From assembly GCA_003254925.1 (NCBI GenBank), contig QANZ01047720.1, positions 1 to 64,000 on the forward strand: a stretch of 64,000 nucleotides of DNA, read 5' to 3'. The notes under the pieces were generated by a model. It saw nothing but the letters and a program-made list of their open reading frames with translations, was not told where the DNA came from and did no database searches. Position numbers and translations under genes: made by a program. Of this stretch, positions 34,056 to 45,855 are shown in pieces; positions within the stretch are counted from its first letter, which is position 1; each line of letters starts with the position of its first letter. Origin of the DNA: Chamaecrista fasciculata (lineage: Eukaryota; Streptophyta; Magnoliopsida; Fabales; Fabaceae).

Positions 34056-34900
34056 GGTCAAAAACTTATTTTGGTCCCTAATATAATGTTTAATTACTCC
34101 AAGTTCCATTTTGGTCCCTAATGTATTTTTTTTTTTCATTTTGGTCCTTAATATTTTTTAAAATTTTCATCATTGATCCCTCACTATTGAATATGGTCAT
34201 ATCTCTCTCATTTTCAACCTGAATGTAATTAAATCAGAGCTACAAGTTACATTTGATGAGTTTTTCTCTTCCCAATTGGAGTTATATATCGGCAAACGAA
34301 GTCAAATCGACCATGAAATCAGGCTAAAATTTGGGTCGTTTGTTTCATGAATTTGGTCATATATCTTTTTTTGTTTTAAGTCTGAATGCAATCAAATCGG
34401 AGCTACAAGTTACTCTTGACGAGTTATTTATTTGTCTAAAAATGACTGTTGACAAACGAGCTCAAATAGTACTTCGTAAGTTAATATTGGTGTTTTGACA
34501 ACTCACTTTCGGAGTTCTATTTGACCTTGTTTACCAACAACTCCAACTAGATAGGGAAAGAACCCATCAAGAGTATTTTGTAGTTTAAACTTTGTTGCAT
34601 TCGAATTTGAAATGAGAGGGATATGACTAAATTCATGAAAGAAGCAACATATTTTTGGGTCCGATTTGACCTCGTTTGCCAATGACGTACTGCGCAAAGA
34701 AAGAATTCATCAAAGTTAACCCGTAGCTCTTATGTAATTGCATTTGGGTTTGAAATGAAAGAAATATGATTATATTCAATAGTTAAGGACTAATGATAAA
34801 ATTTTTAGGAAACATTAAAGACAAAAAATGGAACAAAAAAAAACTTTACGGTCCAAAGGAAACTTGGGGTAAATATTAGAGACCAAAATAGGCTTTTGAC
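34056..34900. repeat. Foldback element, about 845 bp
   Basis: Left end ggtcaaaaacttattttggtccctaat and right end ...agaccaaaataggcttttgac are inverse. The inner arms contain GAGCTACAAGTTAC/GTAGCTCTTATG-type phrases on opposite strands. Non-coding. Similar inner text at 24395-25242. Confidence 0.65.
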
Positions 34901-35893
34901 AATTTTACTTATACTAGTATATATAAGTTTATAAAAAAAATATATCTATAAAAATTATAGTTCAACTTTTATATATTTAAAATATATATTAAAAAAATTA
35001 TATAAAAAAATTGCCATGCATGCATTTATTAGTACTTGATTATACTGACCAAGTTCACTAATCTGTAATTCTATATTTTATTGTAATACAATACTTAATT
35101 AAATTGTTTCTGAATAATCAGATAAATCATGGATACATCACATGATTGACTAGTACACAAAATATGAGCATGCAAATACAATTTGGAAAATTAATATGTT
35201 ATTCTCTACAAAATTAAATTTACTTGGGATTTAAAATTAGGTTATAAAATTCATAGAGAAACATAATATAATGATGAATTAATTAGTTGCATGATGGGAC
35301 TATATACCGGATTCATACATACATACATACATACATACATACATACATACATACATACATACATACATACATACATACATACATACATACATACAAGATA
35401 ATTATATACATGTTGGGCATGGCGTACGACCAATCCTAAATATTATAAAATGATTAAGTAGAACTTTTAATATTAATTGTAGCTTCTCTTCCCTTGTTAT
35501 GCAATAAAAATATAATTGCTTCCAATTGTTTGTCTCACCAAAAATATAATAAGAGAATTCGTGGAAATTTTATAAGTCTTTTCTTTTTAATTAAAAATGC
35601 TAGTTTTCAAAACAATTTAATCGATACTTTTTTTGTAGTATGTTCAATTCAATGCATATCGAGGATAATAATAACAACAATAAGTAATGCGAAAAAAAAA
35701 GTATTTATAATGTTTAGACTTTTAAGCATATTGAAGAGACTATTCAGTTTTCCACATTAGACCGATGTAGATGCATGATGACCAGAGATAGCATAGTTTC
35801 ACGTTTGACAATTAATGGAATCAATCAAGTATCAATTTTCTGTGTCTTCCGTCTAACTCGAAAAAATATATTATTGGTACCAACATATATTTA
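34901..35893. other. AT-rich spacer with a microsatellite
   Basis: No gene seen. Contains (TACA)n at 35314-35395. Confidence 0.55.
35314..35395. repeat. (TACA)n microsatellite
   Basis: About 20 perfect tetranucleotide units. The open frame on the minus strand (MYVCMYVC...) is a repeat artefact. Confidence 0.98.
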
Positions 35894-36191
35894 GGGTGCG
35901 TTTGGCAATGGAGGTTATCCTTCTTTATGTACTTTTATCTTCTTTTATCTTCCAGCACTCCTTTAATATCAGATCTACAGTAAAAAATCTCCCTCCTTTA
36001 TTTATCTCATTTATCTCTCCTTTATCTTCTCAAATTACTAACATATCCCTACTGAACTACCTATAATTATCTACTTTTTACTATAAAATAATAAAATATT
36101 CAAAGGGCATATTTGTAAATTGCATATAAAAATATTTTTTTATTATCCTTACAATTTTCTCTCTCCTTCATCTTTTCTTACTATTTTTTTA

Positions 36192-36194
<3 letters not shown>

Positions 36195-36248
<54 letters not shown>
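36195..36248. repeat. (CT)n microsatellite at gap edge
   Basis: Uninterrupted CT dinucleotides running into the N stretch; the true length is unknown. Confidence 0.95.
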
Positions 36249-36935
36249 NNNNNNNNNNNNNNNNNNNNNNNNNNNNNNNNNNNNNNNNNNNNNNNNNNNN
36301 NNNNNNNNNNNNNNNNNNNNNNNNNNNNNNNNNNNNNNNNNNNNNNNNNNNNNNNNNNNNNNNNNNNNNNNNNNNNNNNNNNNNNNNNNNNNNNNNNNNN
36401 NNNNNNNNNNNNNNNNNNNNNNNNNNNNNNNNNNNNNNNNNNNNNNNNNNNNNNNNNNNNNNNNNNNNNNNNNNNNNNNNNNNNNNNNNNNNNNNNNNNN
36501 NNNNNNNNNNNNNNNNNNNNNNNNNNNNNNNNNNNNNNNNNNNNNNNNNNNNNNNNNNNNNNNNNNNNNNNNNNNNNNNNNNNNNNNNNNNNNNNNNNNN
36601 NNNNNNNNNNNNNNNNNNNNNNNNNNNNNNNNNNNNNNNNNNNNNNNNNNNNNNNNNNNNNNNNNNNNNNNNNNNNNNNNNNNNNNNNNNNNNNNNNNNN
36701 NNNNNNNNNNNNNNNNNNNNNNNNNNNNNNNNNNNNNNNNNNNNNNNNNNNNNNNNNNNNNNNNNNNNNNNNNNNNNNNNNNNNNNNNNNNNNNNNNNNN
36801 NNNNNNNNNNNNNNNNNNNNNNNNNNNNNNNNNNNNNNNNNNNNNNNNNNNNNNNNNNNNNNNNNNNNNNNNNNNNNNNNNNNNNNNNNNNNNNNNNNNN
36901 NNNNNNNNNNNNNNNNNNNNNNNNNNNNNNNNNNN
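36249..36935. other. Assembly gap (687 N)
   Basis: Bases undetermined. Adjacent to a CT repeat, a likely cause of the break. Frames that cross it are meaningless. Confidence 1.
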
Positions 36936-37562
36936 AAAAATACATAATTCATACCCCAGAAAATATACATTTTGGTCCCTTCTCTATTATATACATGGGT
37001 AATATTTTTTGTAGTATCAAAATTTTAAAATAAAATTAAAAGACAGTAAATAGGAAAATTATATAATCTAGTCCCAAAAAATTTACAATTCAGTACTCAA
37101 AAAGTACATTTTGGTCCCACATTCACACCTCCATCCTCCTTTACCATAACACTCCAAAAATCTCCTTTATTAACTTCCTCTTTTAGCACAAATTTCGTGA
37201 CAATTATTACTCATACCACTTTACTAATACCAAAACAAATACAAAAATAACACTCATTTATCCTCCTTTATTTTTACCATTTTTACCCCTATACAACTTT
37301 AAAATACCAATACAATTATTTCAACCTACCACAATCATTACATACCCTTTAAAATAATTTCACATCATAATTCCTCCTTTATCTCTCATTTTCCCAAACA
37401 CCATTACATAACACAAATCTTTTACATCTCCTTTTAAATCTTTTAAATTGATTATTTCAACCTACCACAATCATTACATAACACAAATATTTTACATCTC
37501 CTTTATTAACTCTCCCCTTCCTTTATCCTCCTTTAACTTAATCTTCCTATCCAAACACACCC

Positions 37563-39423
37563 TTCCTCTAACTACTAATCAATTTATATATATATATTTC
37601 AATTATTGCCCTCATAAAAGTTACATTGTGAAAGGAGCATTGAGTGTCAACGTAAGTGATGACTCAATAATTAAATTACTGTATTTGTAATTGAAAATAA
37701 AAAAAAAATGTCTACACATGGTTCAAAACTTATATATTTATTTTTGGTTCACATTCATCTAACCTTAGTATATAAGATAAGAACAATATATATACACATT
37801 ATAGAACCGAGCGCCTTAGAATATATATGTGAGATAAAATACAGATTTCTCTGCAAAATTTGATTAAGAAATTATATTTCATCTATTTCTTTTTTCAATA
37901 TTCACACACAAACACACACATATATAAACAAATATATTTTTTTTTATGAATACTCAACTTCCACCTTAAATCTGAAACAATAATTTACAAGAAAAAGGTA
38001 GTTGTATATGTTGGGAATATTTCGGCCAAAAAAAAAAATATATGTTGGGAAAATTATATAATATTATAATATTTGAGTGTGTCAAATAAAAGTTTCATAT
38101 TTATAAGATCAAGGAAGAGCCAATAATATCTTTTATCATTATTACTTTCTAGTCATTATTTCCTAAAATTGACATTTTATTGTGATTAAATTCTTGAAAT
38201 TCTGTGGCCCTGTTGAAATCAACAAGAAGAGTTCGTTTAATCTTGGGGAGTACCGTTTTCTAATACTGAGGGGTTGCGGAAAAAACTCTTAAGGACATTA
38301 TCCTTGTGATGCTAGTCGAACTTAATTCTACTCTATAATTTTGTGCAAATCCCCAGCAGTATGTGCATATAATTAGTATCTGAATTTAGGGGGAAAATGA
38401 CTAATACTTCATTGGTTCCTCATATAATTTATTTTTACAAGTTGGTATCTCTTTTAGAATTACCTTTTTGATTTGGCCCCTCACAATCAATTCTATTATT
38501 AATGTTACCCTATCAATTTAATTTTTCAACAATATTGATTATTGAAGATGTGAGATAATTAATTATTAGTTGATAACATATCATACATATTAATTTTCAC
38601 TTAAATCTGTTTTTATAGTCAGTCAATATAAGTATTCGTTTTTTATATCTCTATCAAAGACTTTAGACAAAAGAAAAATTTTGAATTTTTTTTTACGAAA
38701 CTTATTTGTTAAGGTAGAAATAATTTTTTTATGTATTAATTAAAATATTATATAATTGACTAACAATATCATGTCTTCGATCAATTAATGATAGTATAAA
38801 TATCATCAATTTAGTTAAACATTTTGATAAAAGAATTGACATTAATAAAAAAGAAATTGTGTGGTAAATTAATTTTGAGAAGTAAAATATGTGAGAAATT
38901 AAAAGTCATAGTAGATGTGTTTAAATGTATGAAGTATGAATACTTCATTATTTTGAGGGCGGGCCACCAAGTTAGACATATGTCTATCTTTAACATTCGT
39001 ATGACACAAATATGACACATATTTATAGTTTAAGAATATAAAATTAATTTTTTGTGACTTTTTTTTTTGAAAAGCATCAAACCAAATCAAATCATAGAAA
39101 AGTCAAACGACACTTACAATCGATTAGATAACTCCAATATAATGATACAAAAGAATAATAATTTGCAAACATTGTTGAACTATAAAAAAAAATAAAAGTA
39201 CAACCAGTCTTATCTGTAGGATAAAAATTATCATCGATGTTGGTGTTGCCTACAAATTGTTGAGCATTAAACTTTATTCATATTAGAAAAGTAGTAATCT
39301 TCTCGAAAGGAAATGACATTGACTCTTCTATCAATTTCTCAAACCATTGAATACTTTTCAGCATAAATGCTTAGATTTGAGCCAATTTACACGGTTGGAA
39401 CAAAATTTTTTACAAGAAAAAAC
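37563..39423. other. AT-rich spacer
   Basis: No gene or terminal-repeat element recognised in about 1.9 kb. Short TA tracts only; frames near 38811-39090 show no family features. Confidence 0.55.
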
Positions 39424-39657
39424 TAAGAATGCGTTTGGATTAACTTTTAATTAAAGTACTTTTTATCAGCTTTTAAAATTAGAGCTTTTATTCAAAAAAA
39501 AAAAGTTATTTATGTTTGGATGTTACAGCTGAAAATCACTTTATAAAATACATAAGTGTTTGGATGCAAATTTATAAAAGTACTCTCAATATTTTGAATT
39601 TACTAAAAATATATTTCTATAATATATAACACTATTAATATATATAGTATATTTATG

Positions 39658-39921
39658 GAGTAAACTAATAATTTGGTTTTGAAAGATCTCGAGTCAACAA
39701 CTCAATTCCTGAAAGATTGAAATGTATAATTTAGTCCCTGAAAGATTAAAATAATATACTTTTTAGTCCCTAAAAGATTAAAATGGTATATTATTTTGTT
39801 CAGAAAAAGGACTAATTAGTATACCATTTTGACCTTTCAAGAACTAAATTATACATTTCAATCTTTCAAGGACTAAGTTATCACCTCGTGATTTTCCAGG
39901 GACCAAATTATTAGTTTACTC
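39658..39921. mobile_element. GAGTAAAC foldback miniature element, 264 bp
   Basis: GAGTAAACTAATAATTTGG...CCAAATTATTAGTTTACTC is an almost perfect inverted repeat with a perfect 10-bp flanking duplication TATATTTATG (39648-39657; 39922-39931). Arms contain CTGAAAGATTGAAATGTATAATTTAGTCC and the inverse. Same ends as 22770-23046 but different arm text. Confidence 0.93.
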
Positions 39922-40205
39922 TATATTTATGTATATAGATATATTGAAACCTAGTAGTATTAAATTAATGTAAGATTTAAATATGATTATAGAGGAGAAG
40001 AAGAAAATATTACTATTTAGTATTATATATATAGAAATAAAAAGAACAAAGTAGAAAACTATACTAATTATTATGCAATCGGTCCAAAAGTTTATTCACA
40101 GTGAGCAACGAAAATATACATTGGGTGCAGTAAACTTTTGAGTATAAAGAAGTGAAGATGTTGAGCCCATTTACACAGGCGTATAATTTATTAAAGGGTA
40201 AATTT

Positions 40206-40810
40206 TGATAATAGGCCCAATAATTAGGAGGCCCAAAATGACAACATATGCCCTTGGCCCAATGCGCCAAGTACCCACTGGACAAGTTGAAGGATCGTGA
40301 ATGCTCTACATCTTGCCAGGACAAGGGCGCCCATAAGCACGAAGGGTGAGGGCGCCCACGGAGCGAAGAATAAGGAAACATCCCCTGAATCAATCAGGAA
40401 CCAATCAAGGATCGCTCAAGATCCGTTGTCAATCAAGACAAATCACTCAGAGATCCCCTCCCTTGATAAACGCCTTGGCCATCAAGGCACCTTTCACAGA
40501 AAAGGGAATTACGTGGGAGCCAAGGATCACAATCAGATCAGCCAGGATCACAATCAAGCATCCATGCATTTATGGCAAGATCACACCAGATTGCCCTCAG
40601 CCAGTATAAAAGGTTAACCCTTCACACTGGAAAAAGGTACGCTCTCTACTCAGTCAATTGAGATTATTGAGCTCATAACCCTTACTAACTTAAGCATCGG
40701 AGGTGAATCGCAGGGCCACCCTATGTGTTCATTGACTTGCAGGCGACCTTTGACCCAGAGTTGCCTCACTTGAACCAGGTAATGACCCCCGGCCAGAACC
40801 AGGTTCATCA
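40206..40810 (+). mobile_element. Gypsy-B 5' LTR (605 bp)
   Basis: TGATAATAGG...GGTTCATCA; TATAAAAGG at 40605-40613 is the core promoter. Followed by a weak tRNA-Asp-like PBS (40812-40829, TGGCG then GGGGA). Confidence 0.92.
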
Positions 40811-40811
40811 C

Positions 40812-40970
40812 TGGCGTAGACTGTGGGGATCGAACCCACAACCACATGGTGAAAAAAGGTACGCTCTCTACTCAGTCAATTGAGTATTGAGCTCATAACC
40901 CTTACTAACTTAAGCATCGGAGGTGAAAAAAGGTACGCTCTCTACTCAGTCGATTTTAAGTTGAAAAAAT
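40812..40970 (+). repeat. Broken PBS and short LTR-derived duplications
   Basis: After the PBS, the LTR phrase aaaaaggtacgctctctactcagtc recurs twice (from 40853 and from 40926). The first also carries the following gagctcataacccttactaactt block. These are micro-duplications of LTR positions about 40628-40710 just inside the element. Confidence 0.85.
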
Positions 40971-40989
40971 ATTTGGCGTCACCGCCAAC

Positions 40990-41446
40990 TAGGGATGGCA
41001 ACGGATAGGATATCCAAAAAATTTTCACTATCCGTATCCTTATCCTTTCATTCTTCTCAATATTCGTATCCTATCCTATCCGATATCTGGTATCCGACGG
41101 ATACCCTAAATATCCAAAAAATATCAGAAAATAATGGATATAGGATATGATATCCTAATTAAAAAATCGGATATCCAATATCCGATACCCAATATCCGTT
41201 AATTAAAATAAATTAATTAAAAATATAATAAAAAATGTATAAAATATAATAAAATATTTATATTATAGGGTATCGGATACCGGATACCCTAACAATCCGT
41301 TCATTTCGGACGGATACTAGATAGTTGGTTTTTTATTTTTCAATACCCGTACCCTATCCGATATCCGATATCCGACGGATACCGGATATTTTTTACGGAT
41401 GGATTCGGACAGATATCCTAAATGCGGATCCAAATTGCCATCCCTA
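40990..41446. mobile_element. hAT-type miniature element, 457 bp
   Basis: Ends TAGGGATGGCAA and TTGCCATCCCTA (12-bp perfect inverted repeat) with 8-bp duplication CCGCCAAC (40982-40989; 41447-41454). The body is dense in ATCC/GGAT words (ggatatcc, tatccgatatcc, ggataccctaa) in both orientations, as for transposase-binding repeats. Ends resemble the Ac-like group. Inserted in Gypsy-B just ahead of its RNase H. Confidence 0.95.
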
Positions 41447-42535
41447 CCGCCAACTCTGGTAATCCTAGTCAAAGATAAACCCATCTACGTCTATCTGGCG
41501 TCCATAGATGACACAATCAGCTCAGCTTTGGTGCTAGAAGTGGGGGAAGAACAAAAACACATCTACTTCATCAGTAAAACTCTTACAGGAGCAGAAAAGC
41601 GGTATCACCGCCTGCAGAAGCTAACATTCTCATTACTTCATTCAACTAGGAAGTTGAGATATTACTACCAACAGTATCAGATAATTGTCTGAACAGACAG
41701 ACCCATCAAACAGATGGTAGAACAACCAAACATCGCCAAAAGAATGTCAGTTTGGTCTGTGGAAATCTCAGAATACGGGATAGCCTACAAGCCCAGAAGG
41801 GCCATCAAAGGACAGGCATTGGCAGACTTCGTAGCCGAAATGACGGGACCCGAGAACGCCCAAGATTGGACGTGGAAGGTACACATTGATGGGGCATTAT
41901 CAAATTCACAACGAGGCGCATGAGTAGTGATGCGAGCCCCAAATGGCTCCATCGTGGAACAATCAATAGAAATTGAGTGCCCAATCACCAACAATCAAGC
42001 GGAGTACGAGGCCCTGATAGTTGCTCTAAAATTAGCAGCAAACATCGATGCCAGAAAGCTAGAAATCTTGGGAGACTCCCAACTGGTGATACAATAGATG
42101 AACGGAGAATATGAGATCAAAGACCCAGTCATGGTCCAATACGCCGAAAAGGCAAAGAAAATCATCGAAGGCTCCAGAATTGAAGCCACCTTCTAGCATA
42201 TCTCAAGAGATGACAACGGCAGGGCCGATGAGCTCACCAAATTGGCGTCCAAACCAACCAAAGGTGGTAGAGACTCCATCATCAAAACAACTCTAAGGGA
42301 ACCGTCAATCCTAGAACAGGACGTTCTTCCCACGGAAGAAGTTGACAACTAAAGAACGCCAATATTCAAATATTTGGCCACCAGTGCCCTCCCTTCAGAC
42401 AAGAACGAGGCCAGAAAGGTCGCGAGAAGATCTGGAAGGTATTTCATTAGGCAGGGCACTCTTTACAGGAAAAACTTTAGTCACCCTGGAGCCAAGTGCA
42501 TAGCAGGAGACGAGATCAACAGAGTGTTGGTATAA
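41447..42535 (+). pseudogene. Gypsy-B RNase H and integrase start
   Basis: Connection segment KPIYVYLASIDDTISSALVL and TGAEKRYHRLQKLTFSLL, then Tat-type RNase H (HIDGALSNSQRGA; after a stop NNQAEYEALIVALKLA; GDSQLVIQ). The last motif keeps the Asp that Gypsy-A has lost. Integrase N-part (KVARRSGRYFIRQGTLYRKNF) stops at INRVLV near 42530, where the core is deleted. At least four in-frame stops (for example 41690, 41922 and 42096). Confidence 0.88.
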
Positions 42536-42842
42536 AAGAAACTTCATTTTGGAAAGAAGAGAAGTTGCAGCCATTAGACAAGCTACCTACAATCAGATGG
42601 TTAAGAAATACCATGACTCCAAAATCAAACCCAGGACCCTTAAAATAGGGGACTTGGTACTCAGAACTGTGGAAAACAACAAGAAGGATCCTAGACACGG
42701 AAAGCTGGGACCAAACTGGGAAGGCCCATACAGGGTTATAGAAACCCTGCCTGGCAATGCCTTTAAGCTGGAGACCTTCGAAGGTAAGCCACTTCAAAAC
42801 GCTTGGAACATGGCCAAACTTAAATTTTATTTCCCTCAGTAA
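42536..42842 (+). pseudogene. Gypsy-B integrase C-terminal part
   Basis: ERREVAAIRQATYNQMVKKYHDSKIKPRTLKIGD...HGKLGPNWEGPYRV...NMAKLKFYFPQ is collinear with 16270-15982 of Gypsy-A and open to the stop at 42840. The join at about 42545 deletes everything between HHCC and this domain. Confidence 0.9.
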
Positions 42843-44575
42843 CGAAGCTTTGTAACAACCAAAGAAGGCCCATGAGCCAATTGTACTGAGATTTTACATC
42901 AATAAAGTGCACTTTTCCTACAACACACCGTGTTAATTATATTAAGTTGCTCGGGGGGACGCCCTCGGAACAGCAACAAAAAGGCCCTCGAAGGAGGCTT
43001 CTGAGTATGGCACTCACCAACCATGCGGACCGTCCCTCCCTTAGATGACTAGTCAAAACTTAGCTTATGATACGCAAACGCTCGAAGCGTGCCCATCGCG
43101 AGGCAGCACTTTAACGTGCAAACAATACGATAATCAAATCAAAGCATGGAAAACGCAAGTCAAACATAACAAGCAAAGCGAAGAATAAAGCGCTGGAAAA
43201 AAAACGTAGCTAAACTAATAGCACAAATTTAAGGGCGCCACCGCCCAAATATTAAACAAGTTGCACAAAAGCCACACCAATCCAAGTTTAAAAGTGGCAT
43301 GAACGCCACAACAAAATCCAACAGAACTTAAAAAGGGCGCGCAGGCCCAAAACAAAATAAACAAAGGCACGCAGGCCTAATGATCGGCTGGGGTATCCTC
43401 AACGATGTCGGGTGGAGGGGCTCCATCAGCGTCCTCACCGGCAGGGGCGTTATCATCCGCAACATCGCCCGCAACTCCATCTGTGGCGTCCTCAAATCCA
43501 ACAGCACAATCTACGGCGTTGTCCCCCTCCTCGGTGGCATGGGCGTTAACATCACCATCCCTAGGAGCGGCGGCGTCCATGACTCCCTGATCTTCTTCGC
43601 CTGGAAGAGGAACCACGCAATTTGGGAACCAGGGAAAATCTTCAGCGCCCCCGGATTCGTACCCCTTCAGCGCATAATTCTCAGGCATCCGGGAGATCTT
43701 CATTGCAGGATCAGAGTCTATTAGGTCCTGGATGAGCCTGCCCTCAACTATCTTGTTGGGGCATATCCCTGAAATATCCAAGTTTGGATTGCGCAACTTC
43801 AGCTGCTGGATGGCGTTCTTGAAGCTTATATAATTGTAGCGAGAACCCCTCCACTTGATCTGCCTCAAGGCTAACTCCTTAAGGGCCACGTAGGCGTCCT
43901 TGCAATTTTTAATTTCGGCTTCCAGACCAGCCACTTTCTCATTAAGCGCGTTGAGAACGCCAGCAGTCTCCTCCATCTGCTTACCCCGTAGATCAAACCC
44001 AGTTTGTATAGAGGTTGCGGACGCCTTCGCCAGCTCCATCTCATTGGCCAAACCATCTGCTGCACTGCGCCACTTCTTGGCGTCCTCTCTAGCGTCATCC
44101 CTCTCGGAAATGAGGTCTTTTCTGGAGATGCTGTTGGCTAGAACCCGCAATCAAGCAGCTAGCAGAAATTGAGCGGTCTCCTCGGCGGGATCCCGGGTGT
44201 TTTCCGTGGACGCCCTAGCTAGGTCGTCTCTCTTCACCGCCGCTGCCTCTAAAAGGCACTTAGAAAGAATCTCCAAGGTGTTAAAGTTACCAGCTTCTGG
44301 TGCAGCTGGAATTAGAGGAACCTCGATATCGGGGCGCGCACGCTTGCGCGACGACGCCTTCTCGGCCTTAGACGCCAGAGCAGCAGTTTCTTTTTCCTTG
44401 CTGATAGGATTGGCAAGAGGACTTGGAGCCTTAGTAGGCTCGCGGATCGTAAGGTTCCCAGGCTTCCTGGGAGCAGAAACGGGCTTCTTCTTCGAGGACG
44501 TCACCACTTTCTCTTTCCCCTTGTCCCCCCGAGGACGCTTGGTCCCGATAACATCGGCCAAGGAAGCCTCAACCA

Positions 44576-44654
44576 CTGAAACGTAAACCAAGCAGAGTTT
44601 AGAAACAATCAGTACAAAATAAAATATCGTGCAAGAATAAAAAGAGACACATAC
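44576..44654 (-). other. Intron in Gypsy-B antisense gene (79 bp)
   Basis: Minus strand aagcgtt|GTATGT ... GTTTCAG|tggttgag. Same position and phase as 14268-14343. Confidence 0.8.
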
Positions 44655-45855
44655 AACGCTTGGGATCAAAAAGGTCAGCGATGATCAACCGCAGTCCCTC
44701 CAGTTGCATTCGAAGGGCACGAGTTGAGGCCTCCTCCATGATAAGGGAAACATGGCGCGCTCATCTGACGCACGAACCCAGAAAGGCCGGTTGGACCCCG
44801 ACTCCTTGATAAAAACAAACTTATATTGCCATTCCTTGGGGTTGCTAACGGCGTGCTTCAAAATCTTAGGGCGCCCCGGACGTCTGTAGTAGGAGATGAA
44901 GCAATTATCCACCCAGCGAGGGTAGAAGAAATACAGAAACAACTGGGCCATGGCGGCAACGCCATCCCTCTTGCATTTAGCAACAAAGCCAAGCAAGATG
45001 CGTCGTCCATTTGCGATAACTTGAATAGGACAAATGTTCATGATGACAAGGAGATCCGTGACCGCAGGGTTGAAAGGCATTTCTAAATCACAACCCCCGA
45101 GGGCGTCCTCACAGATCAGGAAACCTCTTCCATCGGTATAGAGTAGGTCCGACGGTGACGACAGATCACTCAAGGTGGAAATCTCGCATCACGACGACCG
45201 ACGACACGGCGAGGACGCCATCAATTTTCGGTTGAGCCCCTCGAGTACTTCACCACATCGCTAGTCAGATCCAAGAACGTCTTCTGCATTTTTTCGTTGG
45301 GCCTCTGACGGCGCCAATCAACTAAGGGACGCGCATTCCTCATAACTTCGGCCCTATCAGGACCGCATGGCGTCGTCTCCCCCTTGACCCAAGGAACGTT
45401 GGCCAACTTGCGATTTTGGCTGAGAAACCACTCAGCGTGAGCTTGAAAATCGACTTCCTATAGATCGTTTGCTGACGATTGCCATCCACTATGGACTCCC
45501 AAATAGGGACATCAGCACCACCCGCTTCCTCGGGTGCGGATGACCCCTCATCTACGGACGTCGACTCCGCAGCAGGAGATAACATATCACGAATCTCCGT
45601 CGACGTAGATGAAGACAAGTCAGCGGGCACCTCTTCAAACTCTCTGGCAACACGGGACGTGGACGCCCCCGCATCACCATCTCTCCTATCCATAGGAAAC
45701 ACGAACCTAGCAGGCGCTGACGACTCAGGCATAGAGGTATTGGGCAGTGATGTGCCAGGCGTTCTCGCGCCAGTTCCAGCAGCTGAGGAGACACGACAGT
45801 TATAACCCAATTGATGTAGGACTTTGCTCCATTCACCAGCAAAAAGGGGGGAAAC

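Larger units (their letters stand above)
35894..37562. mobile_element. Harbinger/hAT-like element with GGGTGCGTTTGG ends, gapped
   Basis: The left end GGGTGCGTTTGGCAATGG and the inverse of the right end (CCTATCCAAACACACCC) match loosely, as in PIF/Harbinger-like miniature elements. Flanking TTA versus TTC is an imperfect 3-bp duplication. The inside repeats TTTATCTCCTTTATC-like phrases on both sides of the assembly gap (36249-36935). Non-coding. Confidence 0.5.

Noticed and set aside
35314..35395. CRISPR-like regular repeat
   Set aside because: It is a pure TACA microsatellite with no spacers; plant nuclear context.
36120..36970. Open frames of about 250-275 codons
   Set aside because: They run through the N gap; only the CT-repeat part has real bases.
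35894..37562. Confident Harbinger call
   Set aside because: Ends pair only loosely and the flanks differ (TTA/TTC); listed with low confidence because of the gap.
40812..40845. T-arm-like text (ggggatcgaaccc)
   Set aside because: No rest of a tRNA cloverleaf; part of the Gypsy-B PBS region.
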